Positions 33,764 through 41,025 of a DNA stretch of 42,412 nucleotides are shown in pieces. The notes beneath the pieces were generated by a model. It made no database searches and had not been told where the DNA came from. It was given only the letters and a program-made list of their open reading frames with translations. Every line of letters starts with the position of its first letter. Positions within the stretch are counted from its first letter, which is position 1. The position numbers were made by a program, and so were the translations under genes. The DNA is from Actinomycetota bacterium (GTDB taxonomy: Bacteria; Actinomycetota; Acidimicrobiia; Acidimicrobiales; Ilumatobacteraceae), in contig WLMZ01000016.1 in NCBI GenBank assembly GCA_009726095.1, forward strand, positions 1 to 42,412, given 5' to 3'.

Positions 33764-34483
33764 TCAGTCCCGTGCAGCCGCCAACTCAGCCTCGCGCCGC
33801 AGCACAAGCGGGAACAGCACGTTGTTCTCCTTGTGGATGTGCAGGTGCGTGTCGGCCTCGAGCTCGGCGAGCCCGGCCAAACATGCCACGTACGAAGCGC
33901 AACCATCGGACGGCGGCGCGTAACCATTGGTGAGCCTGCGTAGCCGCGCGAGCAGGTCGCCCACGGTGTCGTGTTCGCGCAGCATCATCGTGATCGGGTT
34001 GCGCAGCGAGCCGCAGTGGAACGACGGCGCCAGCTCGGCAGCGGCGAGCTCGCGGATCATCGGAAACAACACACGTTCCTCCTTGAGCAGGTGCGGTTCG
34101 AGATCGGAGCGGACTTCTTCGTAGCACCGTGCGACATCGCGCAGTTCGGCATGCCGTTCGCCGTGCACCGCGACGATCTTGGCAACCAGTGCCGACAGGC
34201 GAGGCATCTCGTCCCAGAGATAGCGGTGATGCGTGGATTCGAGGTGATCGACCAGCTGGGCGGCACCCATCGAGATCCAGTCGTTCACTTCGCCGCCGGT
34301 GACCGCTGCCGCCAGTTCATAGGAGGTGGCCACGAGGTCGAGCCCGCGGCTGACACATGCGTCAGCGAGCGACTGCCCGCCGCCACAGCAGTAGTCGATT
34401 TGCAGTCGTTCGAACACCCGCGCCATCTCGGGGTGTTCGTTCACCAGGGCACCCAACGTCATATGCATATCGATCGTGTTCAT
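33764..34483 (-). CDS. ric: Di-iron iron-sulfur-cluster repair protein (RIC/ScdA/YtfE)
   Basis: A 239-residue protein with the short N-terminal ScdA domain (IDYCCGGGQSLADAC at about 29-43) and a hemerythrin-like domain. Likely iron ligands lie in STHHRYLWDEMP, VHGERHAELR, LLKEERVLFP, MLREHDTVG and HIHKENNVLFP (His and Glu residues). It repairs Fe-S clusters damaged by nitric oxide or peroxide. The gap before the SPFH gene holds a 16-bp dyad. It fits a genome rich in Fe-S enzymes such as the indolepyruvate oxidoreductase and ferredoxin. Confidence 0.92.
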   Translation of the reverse strand: MNTIDMHMTLGALVNEHPEMARVFERLQIDYCCGGGQSLADACVSRGLDLVATSYELAAAVTGGEVNDWISMGAAQLVDHLESTHHRYLWDEMPRLSALVAKIVAVHGERHAELRDVARCYEEVRSDLEPHLLKEERVLFPMIRELAAAELAPSFHCGSLRNPITMMLREHDTVGDLLARLRRLTNGYAPPSDGCASYVACLAGLAELEADTHLHIHKENNVLFPLVLRREAELAAARD

Positions 34484-34505
34484 CGCAGCCTCTCGCCAGC
34501 CACAG

Positions 34506-34521
34506 GCTCACTGAAGTGAGC
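34506..34521. promoter_or_regulatory. 16-bp dyad between the Fe-S repair and SPFH genes
   Basis: GCTCACT (34506-34512) and AGTGAGC (34515-34521) are perfect inverted repeats with GA between, 23 nt upstream of the Fe-S repair gene start. Its position fits an operator or the -10/-35 region of that gene. It does not match the NsrR consensus I know. The rest of the 168-nt gap shows nothing more. Confidence 0.4.
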
Positions 34522-34651
34522 AGCACTCACCAGAGCACAAGGTCCCGATGCCCGAGACTTCTTCTACCGACCCGGGCACCGAGGATCACTCACCCATCGA
34601 CGCCGGTGTAGTAGTTCTGGGGTTGCCACCTCAGACTCGGAGCACGACACC

Positions 34652-35614
34652 ATGGACATCAATCATCGCGGACTCGGGCTCAGGGGCACCATTGCCAGTG
34701 GCCTCTTGGTGCTGGTGGTGCTCGTCGGCATCGTGCTCGCCGCCACAGCCAGCTACGACTCGGTTCCCCCCGACAAGATCATGCTGCACTACACCGGCGG
34801 ACCGATCGACGGCACCCACTTCGTCGAGGTGATCCAGCCGGGGACCGGCACGCGCCTGTATGGGTTGTTGGAGAACCTCTACTTCCTGCCGGTGACACAA
34901 CGTACGTACATCATCGACAAGGACCCCAATACCGGCGACACCGCCACCACCGACTTCCTCGTTGGCGTCTCGAGCGACAATGTGACGTTCTCGTTCGAGA
35001 CAGCCGTGTACTTCAAACTGAACACCGACCCGCAGACCATCAGGTTGTTCTTCGAGCAGATCTGTCTGCACGACAACTGCACCGACCTCTCGGCCGGTGG
35101 CGGTTGGGACAAAATGCTGGCGCAGTACTTCCGCCCGCAGATCGAGAACGCGCTACGAATCGAGGCGGGCAAGTACACCCGAGAGCAGTTGTACCGCGAT
35201 CCGCAAACGCTGGTGGACATGCAGAAGAACATCAGCAGCGTGCTGAACAAGCGCATCAGCGCTGCGATCGGCGGCGAGTTCTTCTGCGGCCCGGACGCAA
35301 CCGCCACGTCGTGCCCCGACCTGACGGTCATCATCAAGAATCCGACACCGCCCGACAACATTGCGGCCGCCTATAACGACACGGCAGCAGCTGCGCAAAA
35401 GGTCATCACAGCGCAAAACGATGCTGCCGCCAAAGTGGCGGCGGCCAAGGGCGAAAAGGACGCACAGGACGAGCGAGCGAAGTCTGCCCCCTTGACCCAG
35501 TCGCAGATCGACTACATCAACGCCCAGGCACTCCTGGCATGCGCCAACAACAGCAACTGCACGCTGGTCGTCACGCAAGGCGCAACGGGCGTGAACGTGA
35601 ACACTGGCAAGTAG
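34652..35614 (+). CDS. SPFH/band 7 (prohibitin-like) membrane-anchored protein
   Basis: A 320-residue protein with one N-terminal transmembrane segment (about 12-32, LGLRGTIASGLLVLVVLVGIV has the core) and a band 7 domain from about 36 (SVPPDKIMLHYTGG, NVTFSFETAVYFKLN). An Ala/Lys-rich predicted coiled coil lies at about 235-285 (AAAYNDTAAAAQKVITAQND, AKVAAAKGEKDAQDE). It probably oligomerises at the membrane outer face as a scaffold. A few Cys pairs (CLHDNC, CGPDATATSC, CANNSNC) could form disulfides if extracytoplasmic. The convergent patatin gene lies 14 nt away. No functional partner is evident. Confidence 0.85.
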   Translation: MDINHRGLGLRGTIASGLLVLVVLVGIVLAATASYDSVPPDKIMLHYTGGPIDGTHFVEVIQPGTGTRLYGLLENLYFLPVTQRTYIIDKDPNTGDTATTDFLVGVSSDNVTFSFETAVYFKLNTDPQTIRLFFEQICLHDNCTDLSAGGGWDKMLAQYFRPQIENALRIEAGKYTREQLYRDPQTLVDMQKNISSVLNKRISAAIGGEFFCGPDATATSCPDLTVIIKNPTPPDNIAAAYNDTAAAAQKVITAQNDAAAKVAAAKGEKDAQDERAKSAPLTQSQIDYINAQALLACANNSNCTLVVTQGATGVNVNTGK

Positions 35615-35617
35615 TCG

Positions 35618-35638
35618 GGCCGTCCGGCCTAGACGGCC
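35618..35638. terminator. Hairpin between SPFH and patatin genes
   Basis: GGCCGTC (35618-35624) and GACGGCC (35632-35638) form a 7-bp GC-rich stem with a 7-nt loop at the meeting of the two convergent genes; the right arm overlaps the last codons of the patatin gene. No T-run follows, so it may act bidirectionally. Confidence 0.5.
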
Positions 35639-36393
35639 GTGTCGCCGTACTGGAGTTCCCACCGTTGCAGAATTCCTGCACCTTGTTTGTACGCGAGGTC
35701 GTAGCAACGACGCGCCCGATCGGCATCGAACAACTGCCCCGGCCGATGCGCCAGATCGGCAATGGCATGGTTCGGTCGGATCAGCCAGAGCAGGCCACCC
35801 GGATTGTCAGTGCGCCATTCGCGCATTTCACGCCGCAACACGCTCTCGACGACTCGACCCGCTGGGCCGAACATCGGCCCGGCAATCGGTGCCAGCACCA
35901 GCAACTGCTTGGCGGGGTCGGCGAGATCGGCAGACACCATCGAGCGCACCCCGCCATCGACGTATCGCTTGCCGCTGATCCGGTGTGGTGACAACAGCCC
36001 CGGCACCGCTGATGATGCGGCAACGAGATCGGCCAACGGGTGGTCGGCACCGGCCAGCACGACACGCCGCATCAGCGGTAGCGAGCACACCACGGCACGC
36101 ATGTTCGGCGCGCGCCGTTCGCCGAAGATCTCCGTGGCGATGGCGCGTAGTCGCCCCCGACGGGGATCGGGCAGACGCGGGATGTCGTGGCCCATCGCCG
36201 CGATCGCGTCCTCCCATCGGACACCGAGCCCCAGCGCACCGGCGGCCCATGATCCAGCCGAGGTGCCCAGCGCCGGAGCTTTCCCCAGTGGGATGCCTCC
36301 ATCGACCAATGCCTCGCCGACGCCCAGGAGATAGGCGATACCGAACAATCCTCCGCCCCCGTACGTGACTGCAAGTGGTGTGGTCGTGGGCAT
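35629..36393 (-). CDS. Patatin-like phospholipase
   Basis: A 254-residue patatin-fold hydrolase: oxyanion loop GGGGLFG (12-18), nucleophile GTSAGS with Ser45, and the Asp of the dyad in VDGGVRS (Asp146). The family cleaves acyl esters of phospholipids or glycerides in the cytoplasm or at the membrane. It lacks a signal peptide. It stands alone, convergent with the SPFH gene and 138 nt from the next gene upstream; that interval holds a tandem repeat. Confidence 0.9.
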   Translation of the reverse strand: MPTTTPLAVTYGGGGLFGIAYLLGVGEALVDGGIPLGKAPALGTSAGSWAAGALGLGVRWEDAIAAMGHDIPRLPDPRRGRLRAIATEIFGERRAPNMRAVVCSLPLMRRVVLAGADHPLADLVAASSAVPGLLSPHRISGKRYVDGGVRSMVSADLADPAKQLLVLAPIAGPMFGPAGRVVESVLRREMREWRTDNPGGLLWLIRPNHAIADLAHRPGQLFDADRARRCYDLAYKQGAGILQRWELQYGDTAV

Positions 36394-36441
36394 GTGATCT
36401 CCACTGCGAGCCTACGTCTCCTCCGATTCACAGAACGATCA

Positions 36442-36548
36442 CCGGGCCACATTGCCGGGCCGCGCTACCGGGCCACATTGCCGGGCCGCGTGACTGGGCC
36501 GCGTTACTGGGGCCGCGTTACTGGGGCCGCGTTACTGGGGCCGCGTGA
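36442..36548. repeat. Eight tandem 13/14-bp GC-rich units reaching into a gene's 3' end
   Basis: Units run CCGGGCCACATTG, CCGGGCCGCGCTA, CCGGGCCACATTG, CCGGGCCGCGTGA, CTGGGCCGCGTTA, then three 14-mers CTGGGGCCGCGTTA/TGA (36507-36548). The last 17 bp (36532-36548) encode the C-terminal Thr-Arg-Pro-Gln and stop of the SCO6745-family gene. Upstream copies regenerate the TRPQ-stop text in other frames, so a slipped unit would still give nearly the same C-terminus. It lies in the gap between convergently facing products (both genes are minus strand, the patatin being downstream). Confidence 0.9.
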
Positions 36549-37488
36549 ACAGCCGCGACGCTGGCTGGTAGTTGACGCCTGCCGTCTCGTCGACTCTGGC
36601 GAGCAGCCGCACGCACGGCGGCTCGAAGAACTCGGTGAACTGCTGCGACCGCTCAGCCCCGAGCAGCTGCCAGGGCAACATCGTGAGCCGGTCGGTTGCG
36701 TCCTCGATGCGTTGGCGGAGCGCCAAGCCTTCGGGCAACACCGTGCGCTGGTGCGCCAAACCCTTGGCCGCCAACGACGTCCAGCCGGCTTCGATGTCGG
36801 CGGGCGAGGTGCCACGGGACAGGGCCAGCCAATCGGTTTCGTAGCCGAGCCAGGCGTTGTGCAGGATCGACGCTTCAGCATGGCCGAGGCCTTCTGCCAC
36901 CACCACAGCCCAATGGGTGTCTCCTCGCCACTCACGCAGACAGTTGATCGCGTGCCAACCGGACAACAGCGGTTCGGTCGGCCTGGCCATGGCCAGATGG
37001 GCCCCGAAGAATGGCCGTCCGACCAGGGGTAACTGCTCGACCACCGTCCACAGCTCGGCAGCGAATGCTGCCAGGGGCTCGACGATGTCAGGCGCGTACT
37101 GGCGCAAACCGTCGACGACGGCTGCGTCACGCGCCGACCAGATCTCCCCGAAACGCTCGGGTGTTCCGAGAAACTGGAACACGCCTCGAATGGCCATGGG
37201 ACTGATCGACCCGAACGAAGCGACCACGGCATCAGGCCCGGCACCAGCGAGCGGGGCGCATCGCGACGCGATATACCCGAGCGGGCCGGCAAATGCCTCG
37301 GGCAAACCGGCCGCGTTGTACCGGCGGGCCGCCCCCGGGTCCCAGAAGATCCACCCAATGGTGGTTTGCACCGAGCGAGCGTTTCGACGGGTGAGCTCGC
37401 ACCAGTCACCGGGAGTCTGCACATCAGCCACCTCGACACCGTAACCCTCTGCAGTTGTTCGCCCCGCAGAGTTGTCGCCATCGGTCAC
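36532..37488 (-). CDS. SCO6745-family protein of unknown function
   Basis: A 318-residue protein that I recognise as the actinobacterial SCO6745-type family (conserved GRPFFGAHLAMARP, WHAINCLREWRGDTHWAVVVAEGL, RQRIEDATDRL), whose function is unknown to me. Starts are ambiguous: the GTG at 37488 gives a plausible N-terminus; a longer frame to 37713 would run across the divergent arsR region and is rejected. The stop falls inside a tandem-repeat array. A 54-nt gap separates it from the divergent arsenic operon. Its C-terminal TRPQ comes from the repeat. Confidence 0.75.
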   Translation of the reverse strand: MTDGDNSAGRTTAEGYGVEVADVQTPGDWCELTRRNARSVQTTIGWIFWDPGAARRYNAAGLPEAFAGPLGYIASRCAPLAGAGPDAVVASFGSISPMAIRGVFQFLGTPERFGEIWSARDAAVVDGLRQYAPDIVEPLAAFAAELWTVVEQLPLVGRPFFGAHLAMARPTEPLLSGWHAINCLREWRGDTHWAVVVAEGLGHAEASILHNAWLGYETDWLALSRGTSPADIEAGWTSLAAKGLAHQRTVLPEGLALRQRIEDATDRLTMLPWQLLGAERSQQFTEFFEPPCVRLLARVDETAGVNYQPASRLFTRPQ

Positions 37489-37505
37489 AGCAGGTGTGTC
37501 CGAGA

Positions 37506-37535
37506 TTGACTCAATACTTATTGAGTGAATAGGGT
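37506..37535 (+). promoter_or_regulatory. ArsR-type operator overlapping the promoter of the arsenic operon
   Basis: ACTCAATA (37509-37516), CT, and TATTGAGT (37519-37526) form a perfect 18-bp dyad, unusually AT-rich for the window. It overlaps TTGACT (37506-37511, -35-like) and lies ahead of TAGGGT (37530-37535, -10-like), an 18-nt spacer. The -10 places transcription start at about 37542-37543, i.e. at the ATG itself, so the mRNA may be leaderless. Dyads of this kind, placed on the promoter, are typical targets of ArsR/SmtB repressors. Confidence 0.7.
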
Positions 37536-37542
37536 CGGTGTG

Positions 37543-38229
37543 ATGAACGCAGCTCTTGAAGGGTGCTCGGCACTCGAAGCACGCGCCGCTCGCCATGCCG
37601 CTCTGGGAGACCCGGTTCGCCTCGCGATCATCGATGAGCTCTGCGTGTCCGATCGTGCACCACACGAGCTGTGTCGCGGGCTCGGAGTCGGGTCGAACCT
37701 GCTCGCGCATCATCTCGATGTGCTCGAAGGGGTGGGCATGGTCAACCGATCACGCTCCAGCGGCGATGGCCGTCGGCGCTACGTGCACCTGGATCGCTCT
37801 GCGTTGCACAACCTGGTGCCGGGTTGCCGGGTCGCGCCCGGTCCGGCACTGTTCGTCTGCACCCGCAACTCGGCCCGCAGCCAACTTGCCGCAGCGCTCT
37901 GGCGGTCGGTGGCACATGCCCCCGCCGAATCCGCCGGCACCCACCCCGCGGCAACGGTGCACCGAGGGGCGCTCGCAGCAGCTCGTCGGGCCGGCCTCGA
38001 CCTGTCCGCAGCCGTCCCACGCGCGATCGATCTTTCGGCGCCATTGCCCAGCATCGTGATCACCGTCTGCGATCAGGCCCACGAGCAGCTCGCGCTGAAC
38101 CGTGCATGGCTGCACTGGTCCATCCCCGATCCAGTTGCGAATGGGTCGAGGGCCGCGTTCGACGCCACCGTGGCAGAGCTACTCGGGCGGATCAATGCTC
38201 TCGTCACCGAATCGGCGCCAGCGTCATGA
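37543..38229 (+). CDS. Fused ArsR repressor and arsenate-reductase-like (LMW phosphatase) protein
   Basis: A 228-residue fusion. Residues of about 10-92 form an ArsR winged helix (LGDPVRLAIIDELC, LGVGSNLLAHHLDVLEGVGMVNRSR, YVHLDRSALHNL). Residues of about 102-225 are an LMW-phosphatase/ArsC domain with P-loop CTRNSARS (Cys106 to Arg112) and DPVANG. The usual metal-binding ELCVCD helix motif is not in place; Cys34, Cys44 and Cys95 are candidate sensors. In the ArsC domain the first resolving Cys is present (TVCDQAHEQL) but the second position is Leu, so the S. aureus-type thioredoxin relay is incomplete. It may sense As(III) and repress the operon, with arsenate reduction uncertain. The ATG at 37543 fits a leaderless start; a GTG-like earlier frame at 37525 is less likely. 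Its stop overlaps the channel start. Confidence 0.87.
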   Translation: MNAALEGCSALEARAARHAALGDPVRLAIIDELCVSDRAPHELCRGLGVGSNLLAHHLDVLEGVGMVNRSRSSGDGRRRYVHLDRSALHNLVPGCRVAPGPALFVCTRNSARSQLAAALWRSVAHAPAESAGTHPAATVHRGALAAARRAGLDLSAAVPRAIDLSAPLPSIVITVCDQAHEQLALNRAWLHWSIPDPVANGSRAAFDATVAELLGRINALVTESAPAS

Positions 38230-39002
38230 GCGACCAGTTTCACCCCACTGATGCTGAGCTGTCCCTGCAGCCCGAGACGGGTACCGGTCAGCTTCGGCTC
38301 GACCTCACCCGACGACTACTCGCAGAGGGACTCGGCACAGCGCTGCTCATCATTGCCGTTGTCGGTTCAGGAATCATGGCCAGCCGCCTCTCCCCTGCCG
38401 ATGTCGGCCTGCAGCTGTTCGAAAACGCAGCGGCCACCGCCGGCGCGCTGATCGGTCTGATCCTGATGTTCGGCGCCGTGTCCGGCGCACACTTCAACCC
38501 GGTCGTGACGCTGGTGGACCGACTACTCGGCACCATCAGCACCCGTGATGCGGCGCTGTACACCGTGGCGCAAACGATCGGCGGGTGCATCGGCACGGTG
38601 ATCGCGAACCTCATGTTCGAGCTGCCGGCCATCAAGTTGTCCACCCACACCCGGTCGTCCGGGGCGCTGTGGCTCTCCGAGGTGGTCGCCACCATCGGGC
38701 TACTGCTGGTGATCCACGGCTGCGTTCGCACCGGCCGGGCCTCGGCCGTACCCTTCGCCGTTGGCGTGTGGATCGGCGGCGCCTACTGGTTCACGTCGAG
38801 CACCAGCTTCGCCAACCCGGCGGTCACGGTTGCGCGCATGCTGTCCGATTCATTCGCCGGCATCCGACCCTCGTCGGCACCCATGTTCATCGTGATGCAG
38901 GTCGTCGCAGCGTTGATGGCGTTTGGCCTGATCCGGTTCCTCTTCCCCCACAAGGCATCGGGTAACGCATCGGGCGACGCATCGGGCGACGGCCGTGGCT
39001 GA
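38226..39002 (+). CDS. aqpS: AqpS-like aquaglyceroporin (MIP) channel
   Basis: A 258-residue MIP family membrane protein with six predicted membrane segments and two pore half-helices: SGAHFNPVV (first box NPV instead of NPA) and FANPAVTVAR (second NPA). The residue after the second NPA is Val, not the Arg of the aromatic/Arg filter, as I recall for AqpS-type arsenite channels. In some bacteria AqpS replaces ArsB and lets arsenite leave down its gradient. The ATGA overlap with the ArsR-ArsC fusion and the 8-nt overlap with the next arsC support this role. The C-terminus has a repeated ASGDASGD stretch. Confidence 0.9.
   Translation: MSDQFHPTDAELSLQPETGTGQLRLDLTRRLLAEGLGTALLIIAVVGSGIMASRLSPADVGLQLFENAAATAGALIGLILMFGAVSGAHFNPVVTLVDRLLGTISTRDAALYTVAQTIGGCIGTVIANLMFELPAIKLSTHTRSSGALWLSEVVATIGLLLVIHGCVRTGRASAVPFAVGVWIGGAYWFTSSTSFANPAVTVARMLSDSFAGIRPSSAPMFIVMQVVAALMAFGLIRFLFPHKASGNASGDASGDGRG
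38955..38990. repeat. Three tandem 12-bp units at the 3' end of the channel gene
   Basis: Three copies of GCATCGGGTAAC/CGAC (38955-38966, 38967-38978, 38979-38990) encode repeated Ala-Ser-Gly-Asn/Asp in the cytoplasmic tail of the aquaporin. The unit is in frame, so copy number could vary without frameshift. Confidence 0.8.
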
Positions 39003-39432
39003 ACCCGCCGCCTCCCCAACGGGCGCCCACCGTCCCGAGGTGCTGTTCGTCTGTATCCACAACGCAGGGCGGTCGCAGATGGCCGCAGCGTTGCTGGCCC
39101 ATCATGCCAAGGGCCGCGTGCTGGTGCGTTCGGCCGGCACGGCGCCTGCCGCCACCATCAACCCGGCAGTCGTCGAGGCGATGGACGAGATGGGCATCGA
39201 TCTACTCGCAGCGGGTGCCGTCCCGAAGAAGCTCGACGATGCCGCTGTCCTGGCCTCGGACGTGGTCATCACCATGGGTTGCGGCGACACCTGCCCCTAC
39301 TACCCCGGCAAGCGGTATCTCGATTGGGCCCTGCCCGATCCCGCCGGCCAGGGCGTGGCTGCCGTGCGCCCCATCCGCGACGAAATCGACCGGCTGGTCG
39401 TGGCGCTGCTCGACGAACTCCTTGCGGGCTGA
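38995..39432 (+). CDS. arsC: Arsenate reductase, LMW-phosphatase type, mycothiol-like
   Basis: A 145-residue ArsC: P-loop VCIHNAGRSQM with Cys20 and Arg26, TMGCGDTCPYYPGKRYLDW, and LPDPAGQG. HNAGRSQ and the MGCGDTCP segment resemble actinobacterial ArsC enzymes that use mycothiol/mycoredoxin. It reduces arsenate to arsenite, which the upstream channel would release. The GTG at 38995 overlaps the channel gene by 8 nt. Together with the N-terminal fusion gene there are two ArsC-like active sites in the operon. Confidence 0.92.
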   Translation: MAEPAASPTGAHRPEVLFVCIHNAGRSQMAAALLAHHAKGRVLVRSAGTAPAATINPAVVEAMDEMGIDLLAAGAVPKKLDDAAVLASDVVITMGCGDTCPYYPGKRYLDWALPDPAGQGVAAVRPIRDEIDRLVVALLDELLAG

Positions 39433-39496
39433 CCGAGCGCAGCCGAGCGCGCGCACCGCTGGCCGTCGCACGAAAGCCGCCGCTACCGTCTAGGTC

Positions 39497-40024
39497 ATGT
39501 CTGACACGCCCCAACGCGAGTTCGTCCCCAACACCGATGAGTTGATCGCACACAACTCGCGCTACGTCGAATCCTTCGCCGATCACGACCTGGCGCTGAA
39601 ACCACGCCGACAGCTCGCCATCGTGGCGTGCATGGACAGCCGCATGGACATCTTCGAGATGCTCGGCCTGGCCCACGGCGATGCACACATCATCCGTAAC
39701 GCCGGAGGCGTGGTGACCGACGATGTCATCCGCTCGCTCGTGCTCTCGCAGCGCCTGCTCGACACACGTGAGATCATCCTGCTGCACCACACCGACTGCG
39801 GTTTGCAGCGGGTGGTCGCCGACGAGCTGATGGAACAACTCGAGACCGAGACCGGTATCCGCCCGGCGTGGTCGATCGAGAGCTTCAAGGACCCGTTCCA
39901 AGACGTGCGCCAATCGATCCGCCGCCTGCAGGTGAATCCCTTCGTGGCCCACAAGGACCACATCCGCGGCTTCGTCTATCAGGTCGACGATGGCCTGCTG
40001 GTGGAGGCAACGCTGCCATCGTGA
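39497..40024 (+). CDS. Beta-carbonic anhydrase
   Basis: A 175-residue beta-class carbonic anhydrase of the short actinobacterial type. Zn ligands Cys45 (with Asp47 and Arg49 in ACMDSRM), His98 and Cys101 (LHHTDCG) are all present. It interconverts CO2 and bicarbonate, so it can feed bicarbonate to the carboxylase at 25684-29348 as well as general metabolism. It starts 64 nt after arsC and ends 7 nt from the convergent dehalogenase gene. No signal peptide is visible. Confidence 0.92.
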   Translation: MSDTPQREFVPNTDELIAHNSRYVESFADHDLALKPRRQLAIVACMDSRMDIFEMLGLAHGDAHIIRNAGGVVTDDVIRSLVLSQRLLDTREIILLHHTDCGLQRVVADELMEQLETETGIRPAWSIESFKDPFQDVRQSIRRLQVNPFVAHKDHIRGFVYQVDDGLLVEATLPS

Positions 40025-40031
40025 GCCGTGC

Positions 40032-40952
40032 TCAGTCGAGCCAGGCCACCACCGCAGCAGCAACCGCTTCGCCGGCGTCGTCCTGGATGAAGTGACCCGC
40101 CGGAGCGAAGGTCTGATGCGGCTGGCCGGCCGCACCCGGGATGCGCTCGACGAAGTCGGATACATACGTGCCGAGCACCGGATCTTCGGGCGCCCAGAGG
40201 GTGAGCACCGGCTTGGTCCAGGCCTGGAGCACGCGCCATGCAGCCAGGTTGGCCGGCACGGCAGGGTCATCGGGACTGGTGGGCACGAGCAGTGGGAACT
40301 GACGCGCACCCGCCATGTAGGTCTCGTCGGGGAACGGGGCGCGATAGGCGTTCATCTCGGCCTCGGTGAGTTCGCGGGCGAGGCCCGACACCTGCAGCAG
40401 GAACCCGCAGTCCATGAACTCCATCCGCTGCGAGGCGTTCTGCCAGCGCATGAAGCCCTGGCTCATCGGCGATCCATCGGGCAGCGCCGTGTTGGCGATG
40501 ATCAACCGGCTGAACGAATCAGGATGCTCGGCGGCCACGCGCAGCCCGATGAGGCCGCCCCAGTCCTGACAGAACAGGGTGAGGTCGCTGAGCGCAGTTG
40601 CCCGCACGAACTCGCTGACCCAGGCCACATGCTGCGCATACGTGTAGGTGGCCCGATCGATCGGCTTGTCCGAACGTCCGAAGCCGATGAGGTCAGGGGC
40701 CACCACGCGGTAACCGCCAGCCAACAGGACCGGGATCATCCTGCGGTACAGATAGCCCCACGTCGGTTCGCCGTGCAGCAGCAACAGCGTGGGCGCATCG
40801 GCCGGCCCTTCATCGATGTACGCCATGCGCAGGCCATCGACCTGTGCATACCGCGGCGCATACGGCCACTCGGGCAGGCCGAAGAACCGATCGTCGGGCG
40901 TGCGCAGGTACTCGATTCCTGCAGGCGTTGTGGCCGTACCGGTGATGGTCAT
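40032..40952 (-). CDS. Haloalkane dehalogenase (HLD-I-like alpha/beta hydrolase)
   Basis: A 306-residue alpha/beta hydrolase with the dehalogenase catalytic set: nucleophile Asp130 in CQDWGG, with Trp131 next to it as halide-binding residue, Asp257 in APEDPV, and His287 in AGHF. Glu62 in LHGEPTW matches the HLD-I/DhlA type rather than the Asn of HLD-II; Trp170 is a candidate second halide-stabilising residue. It hydrolyses a carbon-halogen bond to an alcohol and halide, though close relatives exist with epoxide-hydrolase or unknown activity. The ATG at 40952 has AAGGGGG upstream. A CTACGTAG sequence occurs 74 nt upstream, at 41026-41033. Confidence 0.88.
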   Translation of the reverse strand: MTITGTATTPAGIEYLRTPDDRFFGLPEWPYAPRYAQVDGLRMAYIDEGPADAPTLLLLHGEPTWGYLYRRMIPVLLAGGYRVVAPDLIGFGRSDKPIDRATYTYAQHVAWVSEFVRATALSDLTLFCQDWGGLIGLRVAAEHPDSFSRLIIANTALPDGSPMSQGFMRWQNASQRMEFMDCGFLLQVSGLARELTEAEMNAYRAPFPDETYMAGARQFPLLVPTSPDDPAVPANLAAWRVLQAWTKPVLTLWAPEDPVLGTYVSDFVERIPGAAGQPHQTFAPAGHFIQDDAGEAVAAAVVAWLD

Positions 40953-41025
40953 GATCGTCCCCCTTGCATCCGGGCCGCGCACGCACCCGATGACAACGCA
41001 GAGGCTACGCGAGACCCCCGCCGAA

